Assembly: GCF_027912835.1 (NCBI RefSeq)
Contig: NZ_CP115768.1
Coordinates: 1,959,501-2,023,500, forward strand
DNA from: Paracoccus sediminicola
GTDB lineage: Bacteria > Pseudomonadota > Alphaproteobacteria > Rhodobacterales > Rhodobacteraceae
Direction of reading: 5' to 3'
DNA length: 64,000 nt
Shown piece after piece: positions 43,953 to 53,742 of this stretch (its first letter is position 1; every line of letters starts with the position of its first letter). A model generated the notes under the pieces. The model was not told the origin of the DNA. It saw nothing but the letters and a program-made list of their open reading frames with translations, and ran no database searches. The translations under genes were made by a program, and so were the position numbers.

Positions 43953-44452
43953 ATCCGCTCCGCCAGAGATACGAGGCCAGCGCCCCAGATGAACAGAAAA
44001 CCCAGCCCGGATATCGCGCGCAGCACGGTCAGCGCCGCTCCGGGGCCGATGAAACCCTCGATCAGTCCCGACAGCAGCATCGCCGGTGACACGGCCAGCA
44101 AGGCCCAGAACAGCGCCAGCCGGGAGGCCTCGGGGGCGATGCGCCGGCGACCGATCCGCGAGATCACACTGACGATTGCTGCGACCGCATAGGCCGCCAG
44201 CGGCATCAGGAAGAACAGCGCCATGATCGCGCCGGCGATGCGCCCGCCGAGCGGGATCGACGGGTCCATCGCCGCGTAGCGCGCATGTCCCGGCGCCTGA
44301 GCGATCAGGAACACCAGCATGGCGCCCATGAGGATCGCCAGCATGGCACCCTCCGTCATCGGATGCAGAGCACGAACCACCTGTCCCGGCCGCTGCCAGC
44401 TGGCGAGGACACGCGGAACGATGCCGGCGTTCAGGCGTGCCGCGTCAGCCAT
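43949..44452 (-). CDS. Small membrane protein of the suf operon
   Basis: A 167-residue protein with about four membrane segments, similar in layout to the adjacent YIP1-family protein and perhaps a diverged copy of it. It starts inside the last codons of sufD (22-bp overlap) and ends in an ATGA overlap with the YIP1 gene. No enzyme motif is visible. Confidence 0.78.
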   Translation of the reverse strand: MADAARLNAGIVPRVLASWQRPGQVVRALHPMTEGAMLAILMGAMLVFLIAQAPGHARYAAMDPSIPLGGRIAGAIMALFFLMPLAAYAVAAIVSVISRIGRRRIAPEASRLALFWALLAVSPAMLLSGLIEGFIGPGAALTVLRAISGLGFLFIWGAGLVSLAERI

Positions 44453-45762
44453 GCGTCCAGACGGTCGCTGATCTGCTCGCGCAGGGTCTCATCCTCGACT
44501 TCTTCCAGCGCATCGGCGAGGAAGGACAGCACCATCAGCACGATCGCGCGATCCTTCGGCACGCCGCGAGAGCGCAGATAGAACAACGCGGTCTCGTCGA
44601 TGGCGCCGGTGGTCGAGCCGTGGCTGCATTGCACGTCATCGGCGTAGATCTCAAGCTCCGGCTTGCCGAGGAACTGGCTGTCCTCGTCCAAAAGCAGCGC
44701 CTGGCTGATCTGGTAGCCATCGGTTTTCTGCGCCCCTGGCTGGACAAGGATCTTGCCCTGAAAAATGCCCTTGGCACCGTTCTTGAGCACTTTCTTGAAC
44801 ACCTGACGGCTTTCGCAACGCTCGGCGGCGTGGGTGATGAACACGGTGTCGTCATGGTGGAAATCACCGCGATCCGCATCGCCGAGCACCGCCGCCGCGA
44901 CATGGGCCACCGCATCGTCGCCGACAATGTCGATCACCGACTCATGACGCATCAGCGTGCCGTTGACCGAGAGCGTGAAGCTTTTGAACTGAGCCTCGGC
45001 GGCGACGCGAGCAAAAACCCCGCCCCAGCCGAGCTTTTCATGGCCTGCGCGCTTTGCGGTGATGTGGTGGAACTTCGCCCTCTCCGCCAGATCAACCTCG
45101 ACCACGAAATTCGACCGCGCCCCGGTCATTCCGGTTTCCAGCAGGGTGAATTCGGCATCCGGCTCAAGGCTGATGACGTGATGGTAATAGACATCGGCGC
45201 TTTCATCGCTGCGGCGATGGATGATGTGCACAGGACGCGCCGGGGAACCCGTCACGCGGATCAGCGCACCATCCCGTGCCACCGCCGTGTTCAGCGCCCC
45301 CATCGGTCGCGAAACCCGCTTCTGCGAGGCGGCTTCGAGCTGGCCATACAGATCGCCGGCCCAGTGATCGCCGCCCTTGTCAGCCTCCGCCAATGTTTCG
45401 ATCTCGACACCTTCAAGCGCAAGATCATCCGATTCAGCCGCGTCGAAAGCGCCATCCACGAAGACAAGCTTCAGCCGGTCGAGATCCTCGAAAAGCGGTC
45501 CGTCCGGCCCCTTGCCAGCGATAGGCAGCAGGTCCGGGACCGGTGCGTTGAACTTCGCCGGGTTGGTATAGCGCCAATACTCGTCACGCGGTTTGGGCAA
45601 GCCCATCTCGCGCAGGCGGATCAGCGCGTCCTTCCGGGCCGCAGCAGTAAACCCGCCCTCCGGCAGATCCAGCGCATCGAGCCGCGCCGACAGCGCCGGG
45701 TCGTGGTCATCGCCCGCGACATCCGGCGTCACCTGCCGTGTCTTGACTGCGGTCTCGGACAT
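44431..45762 (-). CDS. sufD: SufD, Fe-S assembly scaffold subunit
   Basis: A 443-residue SufD that forms the SufBC2D complex for building and delivering Fe-S clusters. The C-terminal beta-helix region is recognised by ALLLDEDSQFLGKPELEIYA, DDVQCSHGSTTGAIDE and ALFYLRSRGV. It shares one base with the sufC stop codon, so it is translated with sufC. Confidence 0.94.
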   Translation of the reverse strand: MSETAVKTRQVTPDVAGDDHDPALSARLDALDLPEGGFTAAARKDALIRLREMGLPKPRDEYWRYTNPAKFNAPVPDLLPIAGKGPDGPLFEDLDRLKLVFVDGAFDAAESDDLALEGVEIETLAEADKGGDHWAGDLYGQLEAASQKRVSRPMGALNTAVARDGALIRVTGSPARPVHIIHRRSDESADVYYHHVISLEPDAEFTLLETGMTGARSNFVVEVDLAERAKFHHITAKRAGHEKLGWGGVFARVAAEAQFKSFTLSVNGTLMRHESVIDIVGDDAVAHVAAAVLGDADRGDFHHDDTVFITHAAERCESRQVFKKVLKNGAKGIFQGKILVQPGAQKTDGYQISQALLLDEDSQFLGKPELEIYADDVQCSHGSTTGAIDETALFYLRSRGVPKDRAIVLMVLSFLADALEEVEDETLREQISDRLDAWLTRHA

Positions 45763-46517
45763 CAGGCGACCTCCGAGAGGATATCGGCATAGCCGTTCTC
45801 TTCGACCTCGAGCGCCAGTTCCGGACCGCCTGTCTTGACGATCTTGCCGTCCGACATGATGTGGACGACATCCGGCTGGATATGGTTCAGCAGGCGCTGA
45901 TAATGGGTGATGACGAGGAAGCCGCGATCAGGCGAGCGAAGCGCATTCACCCCATCCGCCACCAGTCGCATAGCATCCACGTCCAGACCCGAGTCGGTTT
46001 CGTCGAGGATGCACATCTTCGGCTCGAGCACGGCCATCTGAAGGATCTCGTTCCGCTTCTTCTCACCGCCCGAGAAGCCGACATTGACCGGACGCTTCAG
46101 CATCTCGGCGTCGATATTCAACGCTTTGGCCTTCTCGCGGATCAGCTTGAGGAAATCGCCCGCCGACAGCTCGTCTTGGCCGCGCGCCTTGCGCTGCGCA
46201 TTCGCGGCCGTGCGTAGAAAGGTCATGTTGCCCACACCCGGTATTTCGACCGGATATTGAAACGCCAGAAACAGCCCGGCCGCGGCCCGCTCTTCCGGCT
46301 CCATCTCCAGCAGATCGTCGCCGTTCAGCGTGGCGCTGCCTTCGGTGACCTCATAGCCGTCGCGGCCTGAGAGCACATAAGAGGTCGTCGATTTTCCCGA
46401 CCCGTTCGGCCCCATGATCGCATGCACCTCACCCAGAGGAACCTCCAGCGAGACCCCTTTCAGGATCTGCTTGTCCTCTTCTTCAAGCTTGGCGTGCAGA
46501 TTGTTGATTTTCAGCAT
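45762..46517 (-). CDS. sufC: SufC, ABC-type ATPase for Fe-S assembly
   Basis: A 251-residue cytosolic ABC ATPase that drives SufBC2D. Walker A GPNGSGKSTTS near residue 37, signature FSGGEKKRNEI, and Walker B-region ILDETDSGLDVDA. It lies 20 bp after an unexpected glycosyltransferase-like gene that separates it from sufB. Confidence 0.96.
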   Translation of the reverse strand: MLKINNLHAKLEEEDKQILKGVSLEVPLGEVHAIMGPNGSGKSTTSYVLSGRDGYEVTEGSATLNGDDLLEMEPEERAAAGLFLAFQYPVEIPGVGNMTFLRTAANAQRKARGQDELSAGDFLKLIREKAKALNIDAEMLKRPVNVGFSGGEKKRNEILQMAVLEPKMCILDETDSGLDVDAMRLVADGVNALRSPDRGFLVITHYQRLLNHIQPDVVHIMSDGKIVKTGGPELALEVEENGYADILSEVA

Positions 46518-46536
46518 AGTTCACCCATTCTCATGT

Positions 46537-48168
46537 TCAGCGGCTATCGACATAGGACCCGGACACCTGAGTCATCAGCGTCCTCGGGATTTCGGTGGGT
46601 TCGAGGTGAAACACCGCCATACGTCCAGCCATTTCGGCAACAGGGCAGATCTTCTCCACCCAGTGATAGTGGTTTCGGTTAGCATAGTCATCGAAAAGCA
46701 CCTTCGCAGGCCGCGTAAGACGCATCGCGGCGGTCGCGAAGCAAGAGGCACGGAACCGGCCGTCTATCAGGATAAGATCAGGTTCCCTGAAATCCTCCAG
46801 ATCCCAGACGCCATGCGCATAGAGATGGTACTTCAGGAAGGATTTCCTGTTAGCAGGCTTGCCCCATTCCTTGGTCGGACCGATATCGGCATGGATCACC
46901 CGGAAACGATCTTTCTCGAACTGTGCCGCAAGGCTTTCGTCGATCCGCTTTGCCCACTCTGCGTCGCTTTCAACCGAGAAGACCTTCGAAGCACCCGCCC
47001 CCAGCGCCTCGAATGTCGAGCCTCCACTGCCATATTCAAGAACGATCCCTCCCTCTTTCAGTGAGGATCGCAGCATAGCCGCCTCCTGCGGGGGCAAGGT
47101 CAGCTCAAATGGCACGGGTTCGGCAGCTTTGGCCGCCGGGTTAGTTTCGATCACATTTTCTTTCTCTTCCGACAGGGCGTTCAACGCGGCTCTGGTCTGC
47201 CGGATGCCATGTTCATGCGCGTCGCTGACGTCCTTGATCGAAAGGAGGCGTGAGATTTCCCGGTCAACCGCCGGAAGATGCCGCAAAATCGATCGATCTT
47301 CGCGTTCGTTCCGGTTCATGAGATTATAGAAATCAGCCGTGTGGCGATCATTCCGACCGTCCTGAGCGATCCGCCCATAGCCACGGCCACGTCTTTTCTT
47401 CAGCCTGTACATCGACGGGGTGCGCACCAGATAGTGATTGATCTGCGCGATGCTGCCGTCGGTTTCGCTCAGCGGAACCTTACTGGTCCTCGCCTTGTCG
47501 CCCCCTGAGGCCCAGAATCGGTGCGGACCGAACCCGGCATCCAGCGGACCACCTGCTCCGTTGGTGAAACGTTGCAGTATGTCTTTCGCACCGGGTTTGA
47601 TGACGGGCCGATGAAGCGAGCTGGTTCCGAATCCCTGGATGCAGTCGTCCATCCTGAACAGGGTCTTTATCTGAGCCTGTTCCGAGTGTCCCTGCGCCTG
47701 TTCAGGGAAATCATCGCCTGCACTACGGGTAAACGTCTCAGAAAGAAATCGCTCTAGCAGGCCGTCCGACCCGCTATCACCAAAAATGCGCCACGGAACG
47801 AGCATACCCGTTTTATCGCCGAGATAGTCGATCAGATCGTCAAGCTTGCCTTCGCCGACATGAATATTCAGAAACTCATCGGCATCGAGCCAGATCACCC
47901 AGTCACCGCTTTCCTGGGCAGGCAAGTCAGCGTCGCGAAACCGCTCAGCCGCCACCAACTGAGGCGACTGACCCGGCAGGACGTGATTGTGAAAATGCCG
48001 GATCTCGCTGGCCTTATCCAGAGCGTTCAGCAATTCAGTCGTCCCGTCATCTGAATCGTTCGAACAAACATAAAATTCCTCGAACCCGATGGCGCGGTGA
48101 TAGGCAATCCACTCCAAAAGGAAGGGAGCCTCATTCTTCACCGAGGTGAAGAGTTGCTTCTTCGTCAT
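46537..48168 (-). CDS. Glycosyltransferase-like and methyltransferase-like fusion protein inside the suf operon
   Basis: A protein of about 543 residues with two parts. The N-terminal part resembles family 2/92 glycosyltransferases (SVKNEAPFLLEWIAYHRAIG, SNDSDDGT, WVIWLDADEFL with a D-x-D). The C-terminal ~180 residues look like a SAM-binding Rossmann domain (GIVLEYGSGGSTFEALGAGA, and later LILIDGRF). Substrates are unknown; exopolysaccharide or glycan decoration is likely. It sits between sufB and sufC, which are normally adjacent, with lower GC than them, suggesting acquisition. I chose ATG 48168; an upstream ATG at 48195 would overlap sufB. Confidence 0.72.
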   Translation of the reverse strand: MTKKQLFTSVKNEAPFLLEWIAYHRAIGFEEFYVCSNDSDDGTTELLNALDKASEIRHFHNHVLPGQSPQLVAAERFRDADLPAQESGDWVIWLDADEFLNIHVGEGKLDDLIDYLGDKTGMLVPWRIFGDSGSDGLLERFLSETFTRSAGDDFPEQAQGHSEQAQIKTLFRMDDCIQGFGTSSLHRPVIKPGAKDILQRFTNGAGGPLDAGFGPHRFWASGGDKARTSKVPLSETDGSIAQINHYLVRTPSMYRLKKRRGRGYGRIAQDGRNDRHTADFYNLMNRNEREDRSILRHLPAVDREISRLLSIKDVSDAHEHGIRQTRAALNALSEEKENVIETNPAAKAAEPVPFELTLPPQEAAMLRSSLKEGGIVLEYGSGGSTFEALGAGASKVFSVESDAEWAKRIDESLAAQFEKDRFRVIHADIGPTKEWGKPANRKSFLKYHLYAHGVWDLEDFREPDLILIDGRFRASCFATAAMRLTRPAKVLFDDYANRNHYHWVEKICPVAEMAGRMAVFHLEPTEIPRTLMTQVSGSYVDSR

Positions 48169-48187
48169 CGGTGAAACCCCGCGGAAC

Positions 48188-49711
48188 TTACCCAACCGAG
48201 CCTTCCAGAGAAATCGCCACCAGAGACTGCGCCTCCATGGCGAACTCCATCGGCAAGGCCTGGAGCACTTCCTTGGCGAAACCGTTGACGATCAGCGCGA
48301 CGGCCTCTTCCTCGTCCATGCCACGCTGGCGGCAATAGAACATCTGGTCGTCGTCGACCTTGGATGTGGTCGCCTCGTGTTCGACCCGAGACGAGCTGTT
48401 CTTGACCTCGATATAGGGCACGGTATGTGCCCCGCATTTATCCCCGATCAGCAGCGAGTCGCACTGGGTATAGTTGCGGCTGTTCGTCGCCTTTGGATGC
48501 ATCGAGACCAGCCCGCGATAGGTATTCTGCGCCTTGCCGGCCGAGATCCCCTTCGACACGATCCGCGAGCGGGTATTCTTGCCCAGATGGATCATCTTGG
48601 TCCCGGTATCGGCCTGCTGGTGATTGTTGGTGATCGCGATGGAGTAGAACTCGCCCTGGCTGTCATCGCCGCGCAGCACGCAGGACGGGTATTTCCAGGT
48701 CACGGCGCTGCCGGTTTCCACCTGCGTCCACATCACCTTGGCGCGGGCCTCGCGGCAATCGGCGCGCTTGGTGACAAAGTTGTAGATGCCGCCATTGCCC
48801 TCTTCATCGCCGGGGAACCAGTTCTGGACGGTCGAGTATTTCACCTCGGCATCTTCCAGGACCACGATCTCCACCACGGCGGCATGAAGCTGAGCGGTAT
48901 CACGTTTCGGCGCCGTGCAGCCTTCGAGATAGCTGACGTAAGAGCCTTTGTCGGCAATGATAAGTGTCCGCTCGAACTGGCCGGTATTCTCTGCATTGAT
49001 GCGGAAATAGGTGGACAGCTCCATCGGGCAGGTCACGCCCGGCGGGATATAGACGAAGCTGCCATCCGAGAACACGGCGCTGTTCAGCGTCGCATAGAAA
49101 TTATCGCTCGGCGGCACGACACTGCCCAGATATTTCTGCACCAGCTCGGGATGCTCGCGGATCGCCTCGGAGATCGAGCAGAAGATCACTCCGGCCTTGG
49201 CCAGCTCATCCTTGAAGGTGGTCCCGACGCTGACGCTGTCGAACACCGCATCCACGGCAACGCGACGGCTGTCGGCAGGGGCGGCATCTTCCGCGCCCTC
49301 TACCCCGGCAAGGATCATCTGTTCCTTCAGCGGGATGCCCAGTTTCTCATAGGTCGCAAGCAGTTTCGGATCGACCTCGTCCAGCGATTTCGGCTTGACC
49401 TCCATCGACTTGGGGCGGGCGTAGTAATACTGGTCCTGAAAGTCGATATCCGGATAGTTCACCATCGCCCAGCTCGGCTCGGTCATGGTGACCCAGCGGC
49501 GATAGGCATTCAGCCGCCATTCCGTCATCCATTCCGGTTCTTCGTTCTTTTCCGAGATCAGGCGGACGATGTCCTCGGACAGCCCTTTGGGGGCATAGTC
49601 CATCTCGATCTCTGTGTCCCAGCCATATTTATAGCTGCCCATATTGGCGACGGTCTCGACCGTTTCGCGGTCGACGCCCTCGCGCACCTCAAGATCGGTG
49701 ATGTCGTTCAT
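48188..49711 (-). CDS. sufB: SufB, Fe-S assembly scaffold
   Basis: A 507-residue SufB, the scaffold on which clusters form. Recognisable segments: [60 protein letters not shown] and the C-terminal [20 protein letters not shown]. The conserved cysteine for sulfur transfer is present in the TQCDSLL segment. It lies 30 bp after the IscS-like gene. Confidence 0.96.
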   Translation of the reverse strand: MNDITDLEVREGVDRETVETVANMGSYKYGWDTEIEMDYAPKGLSEDIVRLISEKNEEPEWMTEWRLNAYRRWVTMTEPSWAMVNYPDIDFQDQYYYARPKSMEVKPKSLDEVDPKLLATYEKLGIPLKEQMILAGVEGAEDAAPADSRRVAVDAVFDSVSVGTTFKDELAKAGVIFCSISEAIREHPELVQKYLGSVVPPSDNFYATLNSAVFSDGSFVYIPPGVTCPMELSTYFRINAENTGQFERTLIIADKGSYVSYLEGCTAPKRDTAQLHAAVVEIVVLEDAEVKYSTVQNWFPGDEEGNGGIYNFVTKRADCREARAKVMWTQVETGSAVTWKYPSCVLRGDDSQGEFYSIAITNNHQQADTGTKMIHLGKNTRSRIVSKGISAGKAQNTYRGLVSMHPKATNSRNYTQCDSLLIGDKCGAHTVPYIEVKNSSSRVEHEATTSKVDDDQMFYCRQRGMDEEEAVALIVNGFAKEVLQALPMEFAMEAQSLVAISLEGSVG

Positions 49712-49741
49712 CCTTTGTCCTTCCTCGGGCCAGAGATGTCT

Positions 49742-50782
49742 CTAGCCGTTCCTGTCGCGCCAGCGTCCATACGCGGATTCCCATGCATCCGCAAATCGGT
49801 TCACCTGATCGTCGCCCAAAGCCGGGCTTATGGAAACACGGATCGCCGATTGCGCGACGATATCATCAAAACCCATTGCCTGAAGCGTGCCGCTGGCCCG
49901 CACCTTTCCCGACGAACAGGCAGAGCCCGCCGAGATGGCGAACCCCGCCAGGTCCATCTGCATGACCTGTGTCTCACCCTTCCACCCCGATGTAAGAAGG
50001 CAGGTGGTGTTCGGCAAGCGTGGGCTGTTCTTACCGGCAACCACCGCATCCGGCGCGGCATCCAAGAGCCGCGCTTCCAGCGCATCGCGGCGCGCGGCGA
50101 CCTCGTCCCACAGACCGGCTTCCAGATCCTTCTGCGCCGCCGTGGCCGCCGCCGCGAATCCCAGAATGCCGATCAGGTTTTCGGTCCCGCCCCTGCGGCC
50201 CTGTTCCTGACCGCCGCCGCGAATGACACCCTCGACCTCGGTGCCCTTCTTCACGATCAGCGCGCCGATGCCCTTCGGTCCGCCCAGCTTGTGCGCGCTG
50301 ACGAAGCCTGCTGTGATGCCCAGCCAGTTGAAAGCCATCGGCACCTTGCCGAAAGCCTGCGTGAGATCCGACGAGGCCAACCCGTCGGGCAGGGCCTGCA
50401 TCACGCCGGTTTCGTTATTGGCGATCTGAAGCGTCGCCCGCGCGGGGTCCGGCACGGTCACGATGCCGTTCTCATCGACGGCCAGTTCAGGCGCGCACCA
50501 CGCCTTGATCGCGCTATGTTCGACCGGCGCGCAGGAAACCCCCTTGCCGGCCAGCACCATCGCCGCGGCCTCGGTCGTGCCGGAGGTGAAGATCACATCC
50601 GCCCCTTCGGCCCCGAGCGCCACGGCAAGCTGTTCCCGCGCCCGCTCCATCGCCATCTTCGCCGCCCGGCCCTCGGTATGAACCGAGGAGGGATTGCCCC
50701 CGATCTCCATCGCCTCGACCATCGCGGCCCTGGCCTCGGCCCGCAGCGGCGTGGTCGCGTTCCAGTCCAGATAGGCCCGCAT
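49742..50782 (-). CDS. NifS/IscS-type cysteine desulfurase
   Basis: A second cysteine desulfurase in the cluster, 346 residues, of the group I type: AYLDWNATTPLRAEARAAM at the start, the PLP lysine in VSAHKLGGPKG (near 165) and the active cysteine in SAGSACSSGKV. It is shorter than typical IscS (about 400). It probably feeds sulfur to SufB alongside SufS. The ATG shares a base with the coaBC stop codon (TGATG); a GTG lies one codon earlier. Confidence 0.9.
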   Translation of the reverse strand: MRAYLDWNATTPLRAEARAAMVEAMEIGGNPSSVHTEGRAAKMAMERAREQLAVALGAEGADVIFTSGTTEAAAMVLAGKGVSCAPVEHSAIKAWCAPELAVDENGIVTVPDPARATLQIANNETGVMQALPDGLASSDLTQAFGKVPMAFNWLGITAGFVSAHKLGGPKGIGALIVKKGTEVEGVIRGGGQEQGRRGGTENLIGILGFAAAATAAQKDLEAGLWDEVAARRDALEARLLDAAPDAVVAGKNSPRLPNTTCLLTSGWKGETQVMQMDLAGFAISAGSACSSGKVRASGTLQAMGFDDIVAQSAIRVSISPALGDDQVNRFADAWESAYGRWRDRNG

Positions 50783-52011
50783 CACAGCGCCTCCGCGATC
50801 CGCTCGGCCAGCTTGCGGGCGACGGCATCCTTGCCCATGCGCGGCCAGCTCTCGGCACCGTCAGCCGAGATCAGCGTCACGGTGTTGTCCTCACCGCCGA
50901 AGGTGCCGGTCCCGGCCGAGACATCATTCGCCACGATCCAGTCGCAGCGCTTGCGCTGCCGCTTGGCGGTTGCGTTGGCGATCACGTCGTTGGTTTCCGC
51001 CGCGAAGCCCACGACAAGCTGTGGGCGGCGCTCGGCCAACTGGCTGACCCAGGCGAGAATGTCCGGGTTTTCGGCAAATTCCAGCACCGGCATTCCGTCG
51101 CGACCCTTCTTCATCTTGCGGTCGGCGGCATTGGCGACCTTCCAGTCCGCGACCGCCGCCGCCATCACCGCGGCATCGGCGGGCAGCGCCGCCTCGACCG
51201 CCGCCTGCATCTCATCGGCGGTCTGGACCGGGATCACCTCGACGCCCTCGGGCGGGGCAAACTGCGCCGGACCGGTCACAAAACTGACCCGCGCGCCCAG
51301 ATCCCGCAGCGCCGCCGCAATCGCGCTGCCCTGCGCACCCGAAGAATGGTTCGAGATATAGCGCACCGGATCAATCGGCTCGCGCGTCGGCCCCGAGGTG
51401 ACCACGACATGCCGCCCTTTCAGCGGCTTCGCCGCGACCTCCGGCCCCAGACGCAACGGCGCGGGCCGGGCGGGGCCGAGCGCCCCGCGGATCGCAGCCA
51501 CAATGTCCTGTGGTTCCGCCGCGCGGCCCGGCCCGAACTCGCCACAGGCCATATCGCCCTCATCCGGGCCGACCACCAGCACGCCGTCCTGTTTCAGTGT
51601 CGCCAGGTTGCGCTGCGTCGCCGGATGCAGCCACATGCGTACATTCATCGCCGGCGCGATCAGCACCCGCTTGTCGGTCGCCATCAGCAGCGTCGACGCC
51701 AGATCATCCGCATGACCCCCGGCCATCTTCGCCATCAGATCCGCCGTCGCGGGCGCAACCACCACCAGATCGGCATCCCGCGACAGCTGGATATGGCCCA
51801 TCTCGGCCTCGCGCGTGAGGTCGAACAGATCGCGATGCACATCCTCCCCGGCCAGAGCGGCGACGGAAAGCGGCGTCACGAACTCCTCCGCCGCGCGGGT
51901 CAGCACCGGCACCACGCGGCAGCCCTCTCGCTGCAAATCGCGGATCAGCGTCAGCGATTTAAAGGCCGCGATCCCGCCGCCGATCACCAGAAGAATACGG
52001 CTGCCCTGCAT
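50782..52011 (-). CDS. coaBC: CoaBC, bifunctional coenzyme A biosynthesis enzyme
   Basis: A 409-residue phosphopantothenoylcysteine decarboxylase and synthase. The flavin-binding CoaC half has IGGGIAAFKSLTLIRDLQ and the LIAPAMNVRMWLHPA motif. The CoaB half starts near residue 190 with VVVTSGPTREPIDPVRYISN. I chose ATG 52011 since GGAGG lies five bases upstream; an ATG four codons earlier lacks this. It is divergent from the comM gene. Confidence 0.94.
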   Translation of the reverse strand: MQGSRILLVIGGGIAAFKSLTLIRDLQREGCRVVPVLTRAAEEFVTPLSVAALAGEDVHRDLFDLTREAEMGHIQLSRDADLVVVAPATADLMAKMAGGHADDLASTLLMATDKRVLIAPAMNVRMWLHPATQRNLATLKQDGVLVVGPDEGDMACGEFGPGRAAEPQDIVAAIRGALGPARPAPLRLGPEVAAKPLKGRHVVVTSGPTREPIDPVRYISNHSSGAQGSAIAAALRDLGARVSFVTGPAQFAPPEGVEVIPVQTADEMQAAVEAALPADAAVMAAAVADWKVANAADRKMKKGRDGMPVLEFAENPDILAWVSQLAERRPQLVVGFAAETNDVIANATAKRQRKRCDWIVANDVSAGTGTFGGEDNTVTLISADGAESWPRMGKDAVARKLAERIAEAL

Positions 52012-52143
52012 CGGCGCCTCCATCAATCCCACAGGGCCGAAATAGGCGACCCGAGGCTGAACGGCAAGGAAGCCAGACCGCCGCCGTTTACGCTTCCTTA
52101 ATCCATGACGCGTTAACCAGCCTTTCGAGAAGAGAGGAGCGAG

Positions 52144-53670
52144 ATGGTCGCGATCGCTTACACCGTGGCGTTCGAGGGGGTCGAGGGCCGGTTGGTCGAG
52201 GTGCAGGCCTCGGTCGCCGCAGGGCTTCCCTCTTTCGCGATTGTGGGGCTGCCCGACAAGGCTGTCTCCGAGGCGCGAGAACGGATGCGCGCCGCGTTCA
52301 ATGCCCTCTCGATCGCCATCCCTTCGAAAAAGATCACTGTGAACCTGTCCCCAGCCGATCTGCCGAAGGAGGGCTCGCATTTCGATCTGCCGATCGCGCT
52401 CGCAGTGCTGGCGGCCCTCGACGTGATCCCCGCCGAATCGCTGGCCCAACTGGTGTCGCTGGGCGAACTCGCGCTTGACGGACGGCTTGTGCAGGTGGTG
52501 GGCGCATTGCCTGCGGCGATGACCTCTGCCGAGGATGACCGAACGCTGATCTGCCCGGCAAGCTGCGGTGCGGAAGCGGCCTGGGTGGCGAGCGTCCCGG
52601 TTTTCGCAGCGTCGCATCTGCGCCAGGTGATCGACCATCTCGCCGACCGCACCCAGCTGTCCCGCGCCACACCCGGGCAGGTCTCACCACCCAGGCATCG
52701 CGGCGATATGCGTGACATACGTGGCCAGGAACGTGCCAAGCGCGCGCTCGAGATCGCCGCTGCAGGGCGCCATCACATGCTGATGGTCGGCCCGCCCGGC
52801 GCTGGAAAATCCATGCTCGCGGCACGATTGCCCGGCCTGCTTCCACCGCTCAGCCCGCCCGAGGCGCTTGAGACCTCGATGATCCACTCCGTTGCCGGTC
52901 TGCTGGAAGAAGGCGGCATCCCGCGCCATGCGCCATTTCGCGACCCGCACCACACTGCGTCGATGGCTGCAATCGTTGGCGGCGGGCGTGGCGCGAAACC
53001 CGGCGAGATCAGCCTCGCGCATAACGGCGTCCTGTTCATGGACGAGTTTCCGGAATTCTCACGGCAAGTGCTCGACACGCTGCGCCAGCCGATCGAAACC
53101 GGAGAGGTCGTCGTCGCCCGCGCGAACGCCCATATCCGCTATCCCTGCCGCTTTCTGCTCATCGCCGCCGCCAATCCGTGCCGATGCGGCTATCTTGCCG
53201 ACCCGGCGCGCGCCTGCGCGCGGGTTCCCGGATGCGGCCAGGACTATCTGGGCAAGATCTCCGGACCCCTGATGGATCGCTTCGATCTGCGGATCGAGGT
53301 GCCCGGAGTCGGTCTGGACGAACTCGATCTGCCGCCCTCGGGACCAACCACGTCAGAGCTCGCTCTGCGCATCGAGGCAGCGCGCGACAGACAGCGCGCG
53401 CGGTTCGAGCCGCTTGCCGCCGATGGGGTGCGCGCCCGCTGCAATGCCGAGGCCCCGCCTGCCATTCTGGACCGGATTGCCGCGCCGGATGCTGATGGCA
53501 AGGCGCTGATTCGCCGCGCCTCGGAGCGGCTCGGCCTGACGGCGCGCGGCTATCACCGCGTCTTGCGGACGGCCCGAACCATTGCCGATCTGGCGGAGAG
53601 CGAGCGCTTAACCAGCGATCATATCGCCGAGGCCATAAGCTATCGCCTGCCATTCATCACGGGCGGTTGA
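52144..53670 (+). CDS. comM: YifB/ComM-family Mg chelatase-like ATPase
   Basis: A 508-residue AAA+ protein. The N-terminal ChlI-like domain (EGVEGRLVEVQASVAAGLPS) is followed by the AAA+ core with Walker A VGPPGAGKSMLAARL near residue 217 and FMDEFPEF as Walker B, then a C-terminal helical domain. ComM is a branch-migration helicase that extends recombination during natural transformation. It stands alone on the plus strand. Confidence 0.92.
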   Translation: MVAIAYTVAFEGVEGRLVEVQASVAAGLPSFAIVGLPDKAVSEARERMRAAFNALSIAIPSKKITVNLSPADLPKEGSHFDLPIALAVLAALDVIPAESLAQLVSLGELALDGRLVQVVGALPAAMTSAEDDRTLICPASCGAEAAWVASVPVFAASHLRQVIDHLADRTQLSRATPGQVSPPRHRGDMRDIRGQERAKRALEIAAAGRHHMLMVGPPGAGKSMLAARLPGLLPPLSPPEALETSMIHSVAGLLEEGGIPRHAPFRDPHHTASMAAIVGGGRGAKPGEISLAHNGVLFMDEFPEFSRQVLDTLRQPIETGEVVVARANAHIRYPCRFLLIAAANPCRCGYLADPARACARVPGCGQDYLGKISGPLMDRFDLRIEVPGVGLDELDLPPSGPTTSELALRIEAARDRQRARFEPLAADGVRARCNAEAPPAILDRIAAPDADGKALIRRASERLGLTARGYHRVLRTARTIADLAESERLTSDHIAEAISYRLPFITGG

Positions 53671-53742
53671 CGCTCGCTTGGCGATTCGCTGGTGACACCA
53701 CGAAATCGAGGCGCTTTGCGCCCGCCAGGGCGGAGGCAGCTA

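Noticed and set aside
48146..51361. A 1071-codon open frame on the plus strand opposite sufB and the IscS-like gene
   Set aside because: It is the antisense shadow of well-recognised minus-strand genes in GC-rich DNA; its product is low-complexity, His/Arg-rich and matches nothing.
53671..53742. Terminator between the convergent comM and gshB genes
   Set aside because: Only short 5-bp stems without T-runs are present; not convincing.
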